A stretch of 64,000 nucleotides of DNA from Pelomonas sp. SE-A7 (GTDB taxonomy: Bacteria > Pseudomonadota > Gammaproteobacteria > Burkholderiales > Burkholderiaceae_C): NCBI RefSeq assembly GCF_030345705.1, contig NZ_JAUASW010000001.1, forward strand, positions 868,001 through 932,000, read 5' to 3'. The first letter of the stretch is position 1. Each line of letters opens with the position of its first letter. The position numbers and the translations under genes were made by a program. Positions 1 to 9,118 of the stretch are shown here, one piece after another. Under the pieces are notes generated by a model. It was not told the origin of the DNA. It did no database searches and was given only the letters and a program-made list of their open reading frames with translations.

Positions 1-262
1 CGTTGCGCGACAGCGTGGTGGCCACGCCTATGGTGTTCATGCGGCCCTCGGCCAGCGCCCGGGCCGTGGCATTGGGCCGGTAGCGCAGGCGCTCGGCCGC
101 GGCCAGGATGCGCTGGCGCGCCTCCTCTGAAATCCGGGCCGAGGTGCGTGCACCGTTGAGCACGGCCGAGGCTGCCATCGCCGAGACGCCGGCCTCGCGG
201 CCCACGTCGGCCAGCGTGGCGGCATGGCGCATGCGGCGTGGCGGGGAACTGCTGGTGTTCAT
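1..262 (-). CDS. LacI-family transcriptional regulator (N-terminal part only)
   Basis: Sugar-responsive DNA-binding repressor; only the first 87 residues lie inside the window and the ligand-binding domain continues past position 1. The start is the ATG at 262-260, giving a short MNTSSSPPRR leader followed by a textbook LacI helix-turn-helix (TLADVGREAGVSAMAASAVL, residues 16-35) and the hinge helix RPNATARALAEGR. It begins 11 bases after the stop of the GH1 gene on the same strand, so it looks like the last or a late cistron of the xyloglucan operon. Local control of that operon is the natural inference; the ligand cannot be told from the DNA-binding part. The family call is secure. Confidence 0.9.
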   Translation of the reverse strand, partial: MNTSSSPPRRMRHAATLADVGREAGVSAMAASAVLNGARTSARISEEARQRILAAAERLRYRPNATARALAEGRMNTIGVATTLSRN

Positions 263-273
263 GGCCGGAGTCC

Positions 274-1635
274 TCAGAGGATGCGGCGCTCGCGCATCAC
301 GGCGGCGAAATAGCGGGCCGAGAGCTTGGGCGTGCGCTGCTGGGTCTTGTAGTCCACATGGACGATGCCGAAGCGGCGCTGGTAGCCGTCCTCCCATTCG
401 TAGTTGTCCATGAAGGACCAGCAGAAATAGCCCTGGATCGCGACGCCGTCGGCGATGGCGCGGTGCACCTCGCGCAGGTGGTTGCGCAGGTAGTCGCGGC
501 GGTGCAGGTCCACCACCTCGCCGTTGGCAACCGGCTCGAGGTCATAGCCGCAGCCGTTCTCGGTGATGTAGATCGAGCGATGGCCGTACAGCTCCTGGCA
601 CAGCCGCGGTGCCCAGTAGATCGCCTGCGGCACCAGATTCAGCCAGGGGCTGTCGGCGCGCGGGTATTGGGCCGGCAGGGCCAGCTGCTCGTAGGCAGCG
701 CCGCTCTTGCCGGCGCGCACATAAGTGGCGGTGTAGATGTTGAGGCCGAGGAAGTCGGTGCGCTGCGAGATCAGCTCGAAGTCACCGGCCTCGACCTTGG
801 GCGCATGGGCGCCGACCCGGTCCAGATAGGCCTGCGGATAGCACCCCGCATGGATGGCGCCCAGGATGTGGGCATTGCGCTCGGTGAACCAGGCCCGGGC
901 GGCGGCGATGTCGGCCGGCGTCTCCGTGACCGGCACGCAGACATCGCAGTTGTCGGTGAGTCCGACCTGGGCGCCTTCGCCGCCGAAGGTGCGCACCGCC
1001 TTGACCGCATGGCCATGGCAGACCAGGGCGTTGTGATAGGTCTGGTTGACCACGGCCTCGCTCTCGCGCCGGCCCGGTGCCTTGCTGCCGACCCCATAGG
1101 CCAGCAGCGTGAAGCAGCGGATCTCGTTCAGCGTGATCCAGTGCCTGACCTTGCCGGCGAACTCGTGGACCACGGTCTCGGCATAGCGGGCAAAGGCATC
1201 GACGGTGACCCGCGAGGTCCAGCCGCCCCGGTCTTCCAGCGACTGGGGCAGGTCCCAATGGAACAGCGTGACCCAGGGCGTGATGCCGTGCCTGGCCATG
1301 CTGTCGAACAGGCGGTGGTAGAAGGCCAGGCCGGCGCGGTTGATCTCGCCGTCGCCGCTCGGATAGATGCGCGGCCAGGCGATGGACAGCCGGTAGTGCT
1401 TGACGCCCAGGCTGGCCATCAGCGCGAAGTCCTCGTCGAAGCGGTGGTAGTGGTCGCAGGCCTGGTCCAGCGTGTCGCCGTTGTGGACCTTGCCGGGGAT
1501 GCGGCTGAACTTGTCCCAGATCGACTCGCCCTTGCCATCCTCGAAGGCCGCGCCCTCGATCTGGGCCGAGGCGGCGGCAACGCCGAAGACGAAGGCATCC
1601 GGGAAGGGGCTGGAATAGGTGAACGAGGCAGTCAT
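274..1635 (-). CDS. GH1 beta-glucosidase
   Basis: Retaining beta-glucosidase of 453 residues, the usual length for a single-domain bacterial GH1. The N-terminal motif FPDAFVFGVAAASAQIEGA, the acid/base region WITLNEI (Glu171) and the nucleophile motif YITENG (Glu359) are all present, followed by the typical FMDNYEWEDGY aglycone segment. The acid/base motif reads NEI rather than the common NEP, as in some GH1 subgroups. No signal peptide is seen, so it should act in the cytoplasm on cello-oligosaccharides or glucosyl units left after side-chain removal. The ATG overlaps the stop of the SGNH gene as ATGA, so the two are translationally coupled. Exact specificity is inferred from the operon. Confidence 0.92.
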   Translation of the reverse strand: MTASFTYSSPFPDAFVFGVAAASAQIEGAAFEDGKGESIWDKFSRIPGKVHNGDTLDQACDHYHRFDEDFALMASLGVKHYRLSIAWPRIYPSGDGEINRAGLAFYHRLFDSMARHGITPWVTLFHWDLPQSLEDRGGWTSRVTVDAFARYAETVVHEFAGKVRHWITLNEIRCFTLLAYGVGSKAPGRRESEAVVNQTYHNALVCHGHAVKAVRTFGGEGAQVGLTDNCDVCVPVTETPADIAAARAWFTERNAHILGAIHAGCYPQAYLDRVGAHAPKVEAGDFELISQRTDFLGLNIYTATYVRAGKSGAAYEQLALPAQYPRADSPWLNLVPQAIYWAPRLCQELYGHRSIYITENGCGYDLEPVANGEVVDLHRRDYLRNHLREVHRAIADGVAIQGYFCWSFMDNYEWEDGYQRRFGIVHVDYKTQQRTPKLSARYFAAVMRERRIL

Positions 1636-2948
1636 GGCTTGTTGGCAAGTCGGGGCAGCGCCATCAGGCGCTGCAGCGTGGGCGTGATGGCCTCGGCCCA
1701 GACCTGGTAGCCGGCCTCGCTGAGGTGCAGCAGGTCGGGCAGGATCTCGGTGGACAGCGAACCGTCGGGCCGGGTCAGTTGTTCGTTGATGTTCAGGAAA
1801 TGGATGGCGTCGGCATCGGCATAGCCGGAGATCAGGCCGTTGATGCGGTCGTTGATCTGGCGCAGGAAGCCGCTGCTGGATTGCTCGCGCGGGAACACCG
1901 CCAGCAGCAGGATGCGGCTGGCCGGCAGCTGCTGGCGGATCTCGGCCAGCAGGCGGCGGATGCCGGCGGCCGTGGTGCGCGGATCCTCGGCCCGGTCGCC
2001 GGTGTTGTTGGTTCCTATCATCAGCATCACGACCCGGGGATCCAGGCCTTTCAGCTCGCCATGCTGCAGCCGCCACAGCACGTTCTCGGTCTTGTCGCCG
2101 CCAAAGCCCAGGCTGAGCGGACGGTACTGGGCCAGGGCCGTGCGGGCGATCACGGGCTTGCCCACGTCGTCCCAGGCCTGGGTGATGGAGTCGCCGATCA
2201 TCAGCAGCTCGGTGCGTTCGCCGGCCGCGGCGCGGCGGCGTATCTCGGCCAGCTTCTCCTCGTGGCGCGGCATCCACCAGGTCAGGGCCCAGGGCTGTAT
2301 CAGCGGCTGGGGCGTGACCGATTCGGTGCGGTAGTCCGGGCAAGGCACGAACTGCATGCCAGGCTCGGGCTTGTGCAGCAAGCGGATGCGGGCCACCGAG
2401 ACCTCGCCTATGCCGCTGCCTTCCAGCGAGAAAGGCAGGCGGACCGCGCCGTAGTCGCTGCCGTCGCGCTGGAAGCAGGACAGCTTGAAAGCCAGGCGCT
2501 GCCAGCCCTTGCCGACCATCGCCCGGGCCTCCATCAGCTGGTTGATCTTGCGCTCGCAGTTCGCCGGGCCGCAGCCCATCTTGATGGACAGGCCACCATC
2601 GGCCATGGCTGCGACCTTGAGGTCGAAGGCGAGCACGCCCTCGGCCTGGTAGGCCCGCAGGTCCAGCGGTGCTGGCGGCTCGAAGCGCAGGGCCGCGATC
2701 CAGGCCTGGTGCCAGTGCAGGGTCAGTGCATCACCCTCGCGGCGCAGGCCGACCTGGCTGTCCGGCACCTGCGGCTTGGCCGGCTTGGGCACGGTGACCG
2801 CATCGCCCTGCAGCAGGGCCTGCGATTCGAAATCGGTGACCACCAGTTTCCAGCCGGGCTGGGCCTGGCCGACGTAGAGCGGCATTTCAGCCTGGGCCTG
2901 GGCCGTGCTTGCGAGCAGGAGCGACATCAGTATCAACAGCGTTTTCAT
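1632..2948 (-). CDS. Secreted SGNH/GDSL esterase with N-terminal carbohydrate-associated module
   Basis: 438 residues with a Sec signal peptide (MKTLLILMSLLLASTAQAQA). Residues about 25-195 form a beta-rich module resembling the ExoP-type C-terminal domain of GH3 glucanases (LDLRAYQAEGVLAFDL, GKGWQRLAFKLSCF). Residues 245-435 are an SGNH hydrolase: block I MIGDSITQ (Ser254), GGDKTEN, block III MIGTNNTGD and the catalytic DLLHLSEAGY. In a xyloglucan operon the likely job is removing O-acetyl groups from the galactosyl side chains; that is inference, since substrates are not readable from the motif. It is joined by ATGA overlaps to the GH95 gene upstream and the GH1 gene downstream. Domain calls are firm, substrate moderate. 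Confidence 0.85.
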   Translation of the reverse strand: MKTLLILMSLLLASTAQAQAEMPLYVGQAQPGWKLVVTDFESQALLQGDAVTVPKPAKPQVPDSQVGLRREGDALTLHWHQAWIAALRFEPPAPLDLRAYQAEGVLAFDLKVAAMADGGLSIKMGCGPANCERKINQLMEARAMVGKGWQRLAFKLSCFQRDGSDYGAVRLPFSLEGSGIGEVSVARIRLLHKPEPGMQFVPCPDYRTESVTPQPLIQPWALTWWMPRHEEKLAEIRRRAAAGERTELLMIGDSITQAWDDVGKPVIARTALAQYRPLSLGFGGDKTENVLWRLQHGELKGLDPRVVMLMIGTNNTGDRAEDPRTTAAGIRRLLAEIRQQLPASRILLLAVFPREQSSSGFLRQINDRINGLISGYADADAIHFLNINEQLTRPDGSLSTEILPDLLHLSEAGYQVWAEAITPTLQRLMALPRLANKP

Positions 2949-5287
2949 GGGTTCTTCAGGATCCGCAGCCCGGCATCGAGCCGGAGCGACTGGCCCGGCT
3001 TCAGCGCCAGCTTCAGGCTGCGCGCGCCGTAGCGCAATTGGCCCTTGCCCGAGCCGGCCACCGAACGCAGCCGCGCTTCCAGCAAACGGCCCTGCTTCCA
3101 ACGGAGGTCGAGCTCGAAGCCGCCGCGCGCCCTCAGCCCCTTCACTTCGCCGTCCGGCCAGGCCGCGGGCAAGGCCGGCAGCAGCGTGATCGCGCCGTCC
3201 TGCGACTGCACGAGCATCTCGGCCATGGCAGCCGTGGCGCCGAAATTGCCATCGATCTGGAACGGCGGATGGGCATCCAGCAGATTGGCGTAGGTGCCGC
3301 CGGCGTTGTTGTGCTCGCTGAAAGTCGAACGCTGCTCGGCGGCCCGCGCGCCGGGCTGGGCCAGCAGGCCGCGCAGCATTCGATAGGCGCGCTCGCCGTC
3401 CTGCAGCCGCGCCCAGAAGGCCATCTTCCAGGCCATGGACCAGCCGGTGCCGGCATCGCCGCGCGCCTCCAGCGACTTGCGTGCCGCGGCGGCCAGGGCC
3501 GGCGTCAGGGCCGGCGAGATCTGCCGGCCCGGGTAGAGCGCGAACAGGTGCGAGACATGGCGATGGGTGTCGCGCGGCGTGTCCAGCACCGGGTCGCCGC
3601 GCTTCTCTTCCAGCCATTCGAGCAACTGGCCCCAGCTGCCGACGCGGGGTCCGGCCAGGCGGTCGCGCATCGAGACCATCTGCTGGCGAAACCTGGCATC
3701 GATGCCGAGCACGGCGGCGGCCTCGGCCGTGTTGTTGAACAGGTCCCAGAGGATTTGCTGGTCGTAGCTGACGCCGTCCTCCACCGGCCCATGCTCGGGC
3801 GACCAGCCTTGCGGCGCCACCAGGCGGCCGTCCGGCAGGGTCTTGAGCTGGTCGATCCAGAACTCGCAGACTTCCTTCAGCAGCGGATAGGCCACGCGGC
3901 GCAGGAACTCGCGGTCCTGCGTGAAGGCGTAGTGCTCCCAGAAATGGCGGGCATACCAGGCATTGCCGGTCTGGTTCCACAGATAGCCCATGGCGCCGAA
4001 GGGATTGGACTCGGTGCGCACGGTCCAGCCCCGCACCGGCTTGCCGTCGGGCCGCAGGAAGCTGGGTTCCACGGCCTTGAATGTCTCGCCCCAGGGCGTG
4101 ATGCCGGGCCTGGGCACGCCGGGCTGGGCCAGCGCAGCCTCGGCCATCTCGCGTACGGCTGCGCGGTACTGCGGTAGCTGGCTCTCGATGAAGCGGTGCA
4201 GCGGACGCGCCAGCTCGGCCAGGTGGGTCACCTCGGCCGGCCAGTAGTTCATCTGCAGGTTGATGTTGGTGTGGTAGTCCGAGTTCCACGGCGGCGTGGG
4301 GCTGTCGTTCCACAGGCCCTGCAGATTGGCCGGCAGCGAATCGCGCGAGCTGGACAGCAGCAGGTAGCGGCCGTACTGGAAATACAGGGCCTCCAGCTCC
4401 GGGTCGGCGCCTTCGCGGGTGTAGCGGGCCAGGCGCTGGTCGGTGGGCAAGACCTGGCGCTCCGGGGCGCTCTTGCCGAGGTCCAGGCTGACGCGGCCCA
4501 AGAGCGAGAACACGTCGAGGCGATGGGCATCGCGCAGCGCCCCCAGCGGCTTGGCGGCGGCCGCTTCGAGCTGGGCGCTCACGCGGGCCAGCGGCGATTC
4601 GCCCTGGAAGCGGCGCGCCGCATCGGCCACATAGCTGGTGCCGGCGGCCAGCACCAGGGTCAGGGCATCGCAGCGCTCGAACACCAGGCTGTCGCCGTCG
4701 GCACGCAGCGAGCCGCCCTCGTTCAGCACCCGGATCTGGGACACATAGGCCATGCCGTTGTCCAGCGCGCCCAAGGCCTGGATGCGCTGGCCGGCCACGC
4801 TCAGCACCGCTCCGTGGCGGTCGCTCAGCCGGACCCGGCCGCTGTACTGGCCGATGGCATCGGCACTCAGGCGCAGGACGATGACCTGGTCCGGATGGCT
4901 GGCCCAGGCCTCGCGGCTGAAGCGCACGGGGCCGACGCCATAGGAGACGCGATGCAGCGCCTGGTCCAGCAGCAGCTCGCGCCGGTAGCCCGTGGCCGGC
5001 TGCTCGTGGCCGTCCAGCTCCACCACCAGGTCGCCGAAAGGCTGGTAGGCGCCCATCTGCTTGCTGTCGCCGGTCCACAGCGTGATCTCGTTGAACTGCA
5101 GCCGCTCGCGCGCCACCTGGCCGAACAGCATGGCCCCGAGACGGCCATTGCCAATCGGCAAGGCCTGCCGCTCCCAGCCCTCGTGGGTCTCGGGCGCAGG
5201 CCTGTCGTAGCGCAGCGCCAGCTCGGCGGCCTGTGCGCCCAGGCCGGCCAACATCAACAGCAAGGGCAGCGGCAGGCGCAAGCTCAT
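2945..5287 (-). CDS. GH95 alpha-L-fucosidase
   Basis: Inverting 1,2-alpha-L-fucosidase of 780 residues with a signal peptide (MSLRLPLPLLLMLAGLGAQA). The GH95 fold is clear from PIGNGRLGAMLFG near the N-terminus, the catalytic asparagines in YHTNINLQMNYWPAE (Asn341, Asn343), the acid SPEHGP (Glu498) and HPPFQIDGNFG (Asp679). Some GH95 members prefer alpha-L-galactose, so fucose is the likely but not certain target. With GH74 and GH35 neighbours the substrate is most likely the Fuc-Gal-Xyl side chain of xyloglucan. The start ATG overlaps the stop of the GH74 gene (ATGA). The Cellvibrio japonicus xyloglucan locus has the same GH95 plus GH35 partnership. Confidence 0.92.
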   Translation of the reverse strand: MSLRLPLPLLLMLAGLGAQAAELALRYDRPAPETHEGWERQALPIGNGRLGAMLFGQVARERLQFNEITLWTGDSKQMGAYQPFGDLVVELDGHEQPATGYRRELLLDQALHRVSYGVGPVRFSREAWASHPDQVIVLRLSADAIGQYSGRVRLSDRHGAVLSVAGQRIQALGALDNGMAYVSQIRVLNEGGSLRADGDSLVFERCDALTLVLAAGTSYVADAARRFQGESPLARVSAQLEAAAAKPLGALRDAHRLDVFSLLGRVSLDLGKSAPERQVLPTDQRLARYTREGADPELEALYFQYGRYLLLSSSRDSLPANLQGLWNDSPTPPWNSDYHTNINLQMNYWPAEVTHLAELARPLHRFIESQLPQYRAAVREMAEAALAQPGVPRPGITPWGETFKAVEPSFLRPDGKPVRGWTVRTESNPFGAMGYLWNQTGNAWYARHFWEHYAFTQDREFLRRVAYPLLKEVCEFWIDQLKTLPDGRLVAPQGWSPEHGPVEDGVSYDQQILWDLFNNTAEAAAVLGIDARFRQQMVSMRDRLAGPRVGSWGQLLEWLEEKRGDPVLDTPRDTHRHVSHLFALYPGRQISPALTPALAAAARKSLEARGDAGTGWSMAWKMAFWARLQDGERAYRMLRGLLAQPGARAAEQRSTFSEHNNAGGTYANLLDAHPPFQIDGNFGATAAMAEMLVQSQDGAITLLPALPAAWPDGEVKGLRARGGFELDLRWKQGRLLEARLRSVAGSGKGQLRYGARSLKLALKPGQSLRLDAGLRILKNP

Positions 5288-7473
5288 GCCGGCCTGCCGA
5301 TGATCACGCCGCGGCCTTCTGGGGCCAGGTAGACCACGCCAAATTCCAGCGGGTCGGCGGCCATTGCATTGAGGCGGCCGTAGCGATGGGCGTCGTCGTT
5401 GATGCGCTGGAAGCTGGCGCCGCCGTCGATCGAGCGGAACAGGCCCTCGACCGCCGCGCCGCCCTGCATCAGCCGGCCCCAGACATAGACCGCGTGGTAG
5501 CTCGCCCCCTCGGCGGCCTTGCCCAGCGCCACCCGCCAGGCCTCGGCGACACCGCGCACCGTGCGGGCCTTGGCATCGACGCCGGGAATGTGCAGCAGGC
5601 CATCGGGCAAGGCCAGCCAGAGGTCGCGGGCCTGCCCTGGCGCACAGGCCAGGTGGGCGCCTTGCCACTGCTGCAGCTTGGGCAGGCCGCCTATGGCCGA
5701 CTGGAAGCTGGCGCCGCCGTCGACGCTGACCAGCACCTGGCCGCCGGCCCGGTCGTGCACGTAGAACACGCCCTCCACCGTGCGGTCGGCCACCGGGCTC
5801 AGCGCCACCTCGGCGTCGACCGGCCAGCCCTGGCAGGACGACCAGCTGCGGCCCCGGTCGCGCGACCACAGCGCTGGCTGCTTGTCCGGTGCCCACAGGA
5901 AGAAGCCGCCTTGCGCCGACACCGCCACCTGGCCGGTCGGGGCGCGCCAGCCCTCGCGCGTCTTGCTCACACGGCTCGAGGGACCGAAAGGCCGCCAGCT
6001 GGCACCACCGTCCACCGAGCAGTAGCCGCCGGTGGCCGCCATGTCCGAGGTGCGGGCGACGATGCCGGGCTTGAGCTCGGCCACCGAAACCGAGCGGCAG
6101 GTCTCGCCGGCCGGCAGGAACAGGCCGTTGCGCGGGCCCTGGTTCAGGTCGTCCCAGGCCGCGCCGGACACATCGCCCATGGCGGCCAGCAGCGAGGCAC
6201 CGCCGCTGGGGCTTTCCAGTCCCAGCACCGCCGTCTCTTCCATGTTGTCCACGGCAAAGCGCCAGTCCACGCGGGCCTGGCCCAGGCCGCTGCTCATCCA
6301 GACGCCATAGCCTGTGCCGTACACCGCGCGCTCGCTGTCGAAGGGGTCGATCTTGAGGTCGGCCAGCCAATGGCCCTGCGGATGCCGCGTCTTCTTCTGG
6401 TAGGCCTGCAGCCAGGGATGGCGGCTGTCGTCATGGCGGGAGCGCGGGCTCAGGGCGGTCCAGGTCTCGCCCTGGTCGTCCGAGAGGAAGACCTCGTCGC
6501 CAGCCGACCAGCGCTCGATGGTCGAGACCACCAGGCGGCCCGGCTTGCGGGCATCGACATCAAGGCCGGAATAGCCAAAGGGCTCGGAAGCCGTGGGCTT
6601 GACCGGCGTGATCTCGCGCCAGCGGCCGGCCGGGTCGCGACGCCAGACGCTGCCGGTCTTGGCATGGCTGGGGTTGACCACCGCCCCGCCCTCGCCCGCC
6701 GCGAAGCTGACGTAGAGCGAGCCCTCGGGCCCGAAGGCCGCACGCTGCGGCGCCTGGGCCGGCAGGCCGGGCACGCGCGCGAAGCTCTGGCCGGCATCGT
6801 GCGAGACATATAGGCCGGGCTGGTCGTGGCTGCCGACATAGACGGTGGCCGTGCCCTGCCCGGGCTGGCCGCTGCGGGGATCGAACAGCACCAGGGACAC
6901 ATGGCGGGCCGGGAAGCCGGCCAGCCGGCTGAAATGCGCGCCGCGGTCCAGGCTTTGCTGCAAGCCGTCTTCAGTGGTGCCGAGCAAGAGCCGCTCGGGC
7001 CGGTTCGGATCGACCTGCAGCCGCTCGCCGGTGCCGCGGCCCGGTCCGTTGCCGGCCAGGCGAAAGTCCAGCTCATGCTGCTGCCAGCTGGCGCCCCGGT
7101 CATTGGAGGACAGCAGCGCGGCCTTGCGAGCCCAGGCCACGGTGTAGAGGCCGCAGGCGGCGTAGACCCGGTTCGCATCGCTTGGGTCGACCGCCAGCGC
7201 CAGCACGCCCATCAGGTCCGAGTCGGCCTTGCTCAGGTGGTCCAGCAGCGGCACCCAGGATTTGGACGCGTCATTGAAGCGATAGGCGCCGCCAATGTCG
7301 GTACGGGCATAGAGCAGGCCCCGCTCCCGCGGATGGAAAACAAAGCCATCGACGAAACCACCGGCGCCGAAGGCCAGGCTGCGCCAGTCGTAGCCGGCCT
7401 CGCCGGCGGTCGAGAACCGTGGCAGTGCGGCCAAGCCGGCGGCCTGCAGCAGATGACGGCGTTGAACGCTCAT
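5284..7473 (-). CDS. GH74 xyloglucan-specific beta-1,4-glucanase
   Basis: 729 residues made of repeated beta-propeller blades. The N-terminal GGFVDGFVFHP...GLLYARTDIGGAYRF carries the canonical GH74 catalytic aspartate (Asp59), and repeated Asp-box-like elements (DGGASW, DRGRSW, DGGASF) mark the blades of the two seven-bladed propellers. The N-terminus MSVQRRHLLQAAGLAALP suggests a twin-arginine or Sec leader, so the enzyme is exported. It cleaves the glucan backbone of xyloglucan and defines the substrate of the whole operon. The chosen ATG overlaps the stop of the GH35 gene as ATGA; a longer frame upstream has no support. Endo versus exo mode cannot be read here. Confidence 0.92.
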   Translation of the reverse strand: MSVQRRHLLQAAGLAALPRFSTAGEAGYDWRSLAFGAGGFVDGFVFHPRERGLLYARTDIGGAYRFNDASKSWVPLLDHLSKADSDLMGVLALAVDPSDANRVYAACGLYTVAWARKAALLSSNDRGASWQQHELDFRLAGNGPGRGTGERLQVDPNRPERLLLGTTEDGLQQSLDRGAHFSRLAGFPARHVSLVLFDPRSGQPGQGTATVYVGSHDQPGLYVSHDAGQSFARVPGLPAQAPQRAAFGPEGSLYVSFAAGEGGAVVNPSHAKTGSVWRRDPAGRWREITPVKPTASEPFGYSGLDVDARKPGRLVVSTIERWSAGDEVFLSDDQGETWTALSPRSRHDDSRHPWLQAYQKKTRHPQGHWLADLKIDPFDSERAVYGTGYGVWMSSGLGQARVDWRFAVDNMEETAVLGLESPSGGASLLAAMGDVSGAAWDDLNQGPRNGLFLPAGETCRSVSVAELKPGIVARTSDMAATGGYCSVDGGASWRPFGPSSRVSKTREGWRAPTGQVAVSAQGGFFLWAPDKQPALWSRDRGRSWSSCQGWPVDAEVALSPVADRTVEGVFYVHDRAGGQVLVSVDGGASFQSAIGGLPKLQQWQGAHLACAPGQARDLWLALPDGLLHIPGVDAKARTVRGVAEAWRVALGKAAEGASYHAVYVWGRLMQGGAAVEGLFRSIDGGASFQRINDDAHRYGRLNAMAADPLEFGVVYLAPEGRGVIIGRPA

Positions 7474-9110
7474 GGCCGAGCCATCTTCAGCTTGAGCAGC
7501 GTGGGCCGGGCCGGCAGGTTCAGCCCCCAATCGACCTGGTCGCCGTTCCAGACCCGCTCCATCTGCCAGCGGCCCTGGGCGTCGAAACGGCCCTCCTCGG
7601 CGCGCAGCAGGAAGCCGCTCTTGCCGGCGGCCGGCTCCAGGCGCAAGCGCGCCTGCTGGCCGACGACGATGAATTCATCGGGCGCGACCTGGGCGATGGC
7701 CAGGCCGCCGCCGGGCTGCTCGGTGCCGGGTGGCTGCTTGTCCTTGAGCTGGGGCCAGCTGCGTTCGCCGAACTGCCATTCGCCGAAAGAGACCTTGGCC
7801 TGCCAGTCGCCAATCTGCACGGTCTGCGGCTTGCGGTCGTCGCCCTCGGCCACGCCGCGGGTGCGACCCTCGAAGGCCCATTGCGCCCATTGCCTCTGCA
7901 TGGGGGCGAACAGCTCGAAGACCCGGGCAAAGGGCTCGACCATGCGCTTGTCGGTCTGCATGGACCCGAGCGGGTAGTTGCTGTAGTCGGCGTAGTCGAT
8001 GCCGAAGGGAGCGACCCCAATCGCGCCGCGGCCCAGGATGGCCCAGAAGTAGCGCGCATAGACCGCGGCATTGCCGATCTCGGGCACCCACAGCGCGTTG
8101 TCGGGCCGCTGGAACAGGCGCAGATTGGCCTCGACCTGTTCGGACTCGGGGCTGTAGATGTCCGGGCCGACGATGTCCAGCGCCGGCGCCGCGGCCTTGT
8201 AGATGGCGATCACGTCATGCGTGGGACCGCCGCTGGCGAAGTCGCCCTTCCAGGGCTTGGGCGGCTGGTCCAGCGGATTGCGCAGCGCATTGTTGACGTA
8301 CATGGGCAGGTCGTAAGCGGCGCGGCCGGCCTTGGCGACCTCGCCTATGTAGCGGGCGATGGCCCAGGCCTGGAAATACTCGTCGGCATAGTCGCCGTAG
8401 ACCTGGCGCCAATGGCCGCTGGCAGCGCCACCGGGCGACGGCTTCTGCCGCGCCAGCACCTCGGCCGGCACCGCCTGCTCGAAGGCGGCCTGGGCCTTGC
8501 CGCCGAAGTCGCGCACCAGGCCGTAGCAACCGACCTCGTTCTCGACCTGCACCATCAGCACGGTCTGCTTCTGGGCATCGGCTTTCTTCAGATGGGCCAT
8601 CAGGGCAACGAAGGCCTTCTTGTCGGCCTGCAGCGTCTGCTCGCCGAACGGCGACAGGCAGTAGCTCTCCTTGCCCTCGCGTTCGCGCATGGCCGGAAAG
8701 CGCTGCTTGTCCAGCTTGACCCAGGCCGGCGTGTACTGGGCGCTGGTGTTCTTCCAGGTGGCGAACCACAGCAGCACCAGGCGCCGGCCCTCGCGCCGGG
8801 CCTCGGCCAGCAGCGTGTCGACGAAGGAGAAGTCGAAGCGTCCCTCGCTGGGCTCCACCTGCTCCCAGGCCACCGGCACCAGCACCGTGTTGGCACCGGC
8901 ATCGCGCACCGCCGGCCAGACCTTTTTCAGGGCCGCCGGATAGTTGCTCGAGTTGTGGACCTGGGCGCCCAGCATCAGGAAGGGCCGGCCGTCCACCATC
9001 AGGGCGTGGCGGCCGTCCTTCTCGACGATGCGGGGCAACGGTGGCGCTGCCTGGGCCGAGCAGAGCCCTGCCAGCAGCGCCGCCGCGAAGAGACGCTTCG
9101 CTGTCTTCAT
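7470..9110 (-). CDS. GH35-type beta-galactosidase (DUF5597 C-terminal domain)
   Basis: 546 residues with a signal peptide ending near CSAQA. The TIM barrel starts at MVDGRPFLMLGAQVHNSSNYP; the acid/base is in MVQVENEVG (Glu192) and the nucleophile in WVPEIGN (Glu344), as in GH35. The C-terminal about 150 residues match the beta-rich extension of the DUF5597 subgroup, the type represented by Bgl35A of Cellvibrio japonicus, which removes galactose from xyloglucan oligosaccharides. It starts 8 bases after the TonB receptor stop, directly downstream in the operon. Periplasmic location is likely. Family is secure; galactosidase on xyloglucan is inferred from context and subgroup. Confidence 0.9.
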   Translation of the reverse strand: MKTAKRLFAAALLAGLCSAQAAPPLPRIVEKDGRHALMVDGRPFLMLGAQVHNSSNYPAALKKVWPAVRDAGANTVLVPVAWEQVEPSEGRFDFSFVDTLLAEARREGRRLVLLWFATWKNTSAQYTPAWVKLDKQRFPAMREREGKESYCLSPFGEQTLQADKKAFVALMAHLKKADAQKQTVLMVQVENEVGCYGLVRDFGGKAQAAFEQAVPAEVLARQKPSPGGAASGHWRQVYGDYADEYFQAWAIARYIGEVAKAGRAAYDLPMYVNNALRNPLDQPPKPWKGDFASGGPTHDVIAIYKAAAPALDIVGPDIYSPESEQVEANLRLFQRPDNALWVPEIGNAAVYARYFWAILGRGAIGVAPFGIDYADYSNYPLGSMQTDKRMVEPFARVFELFAPMQRQWAQWAFEGRTRGVAEGDDRKPQTVQIGDWQAKVSFGEWQFGERSWPQLKDKQPPGTEQPGGGLAIAQVAPDEFIVVGQQARLRLEPAAGKSGFLLRAEEGRFDAQGRWQMERVWNGDQVDWGLNLPARPTLLKLKMARP

Positions 9111-9118
9111 GGCCTCGC

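Noticed and set aside
2945..6370. Very long frame joining GH95 to part of GH74
   Set aside because: The upstream part lies out of frame within GH74; the signal peptide and ATGA overlap fix the start at 5287.
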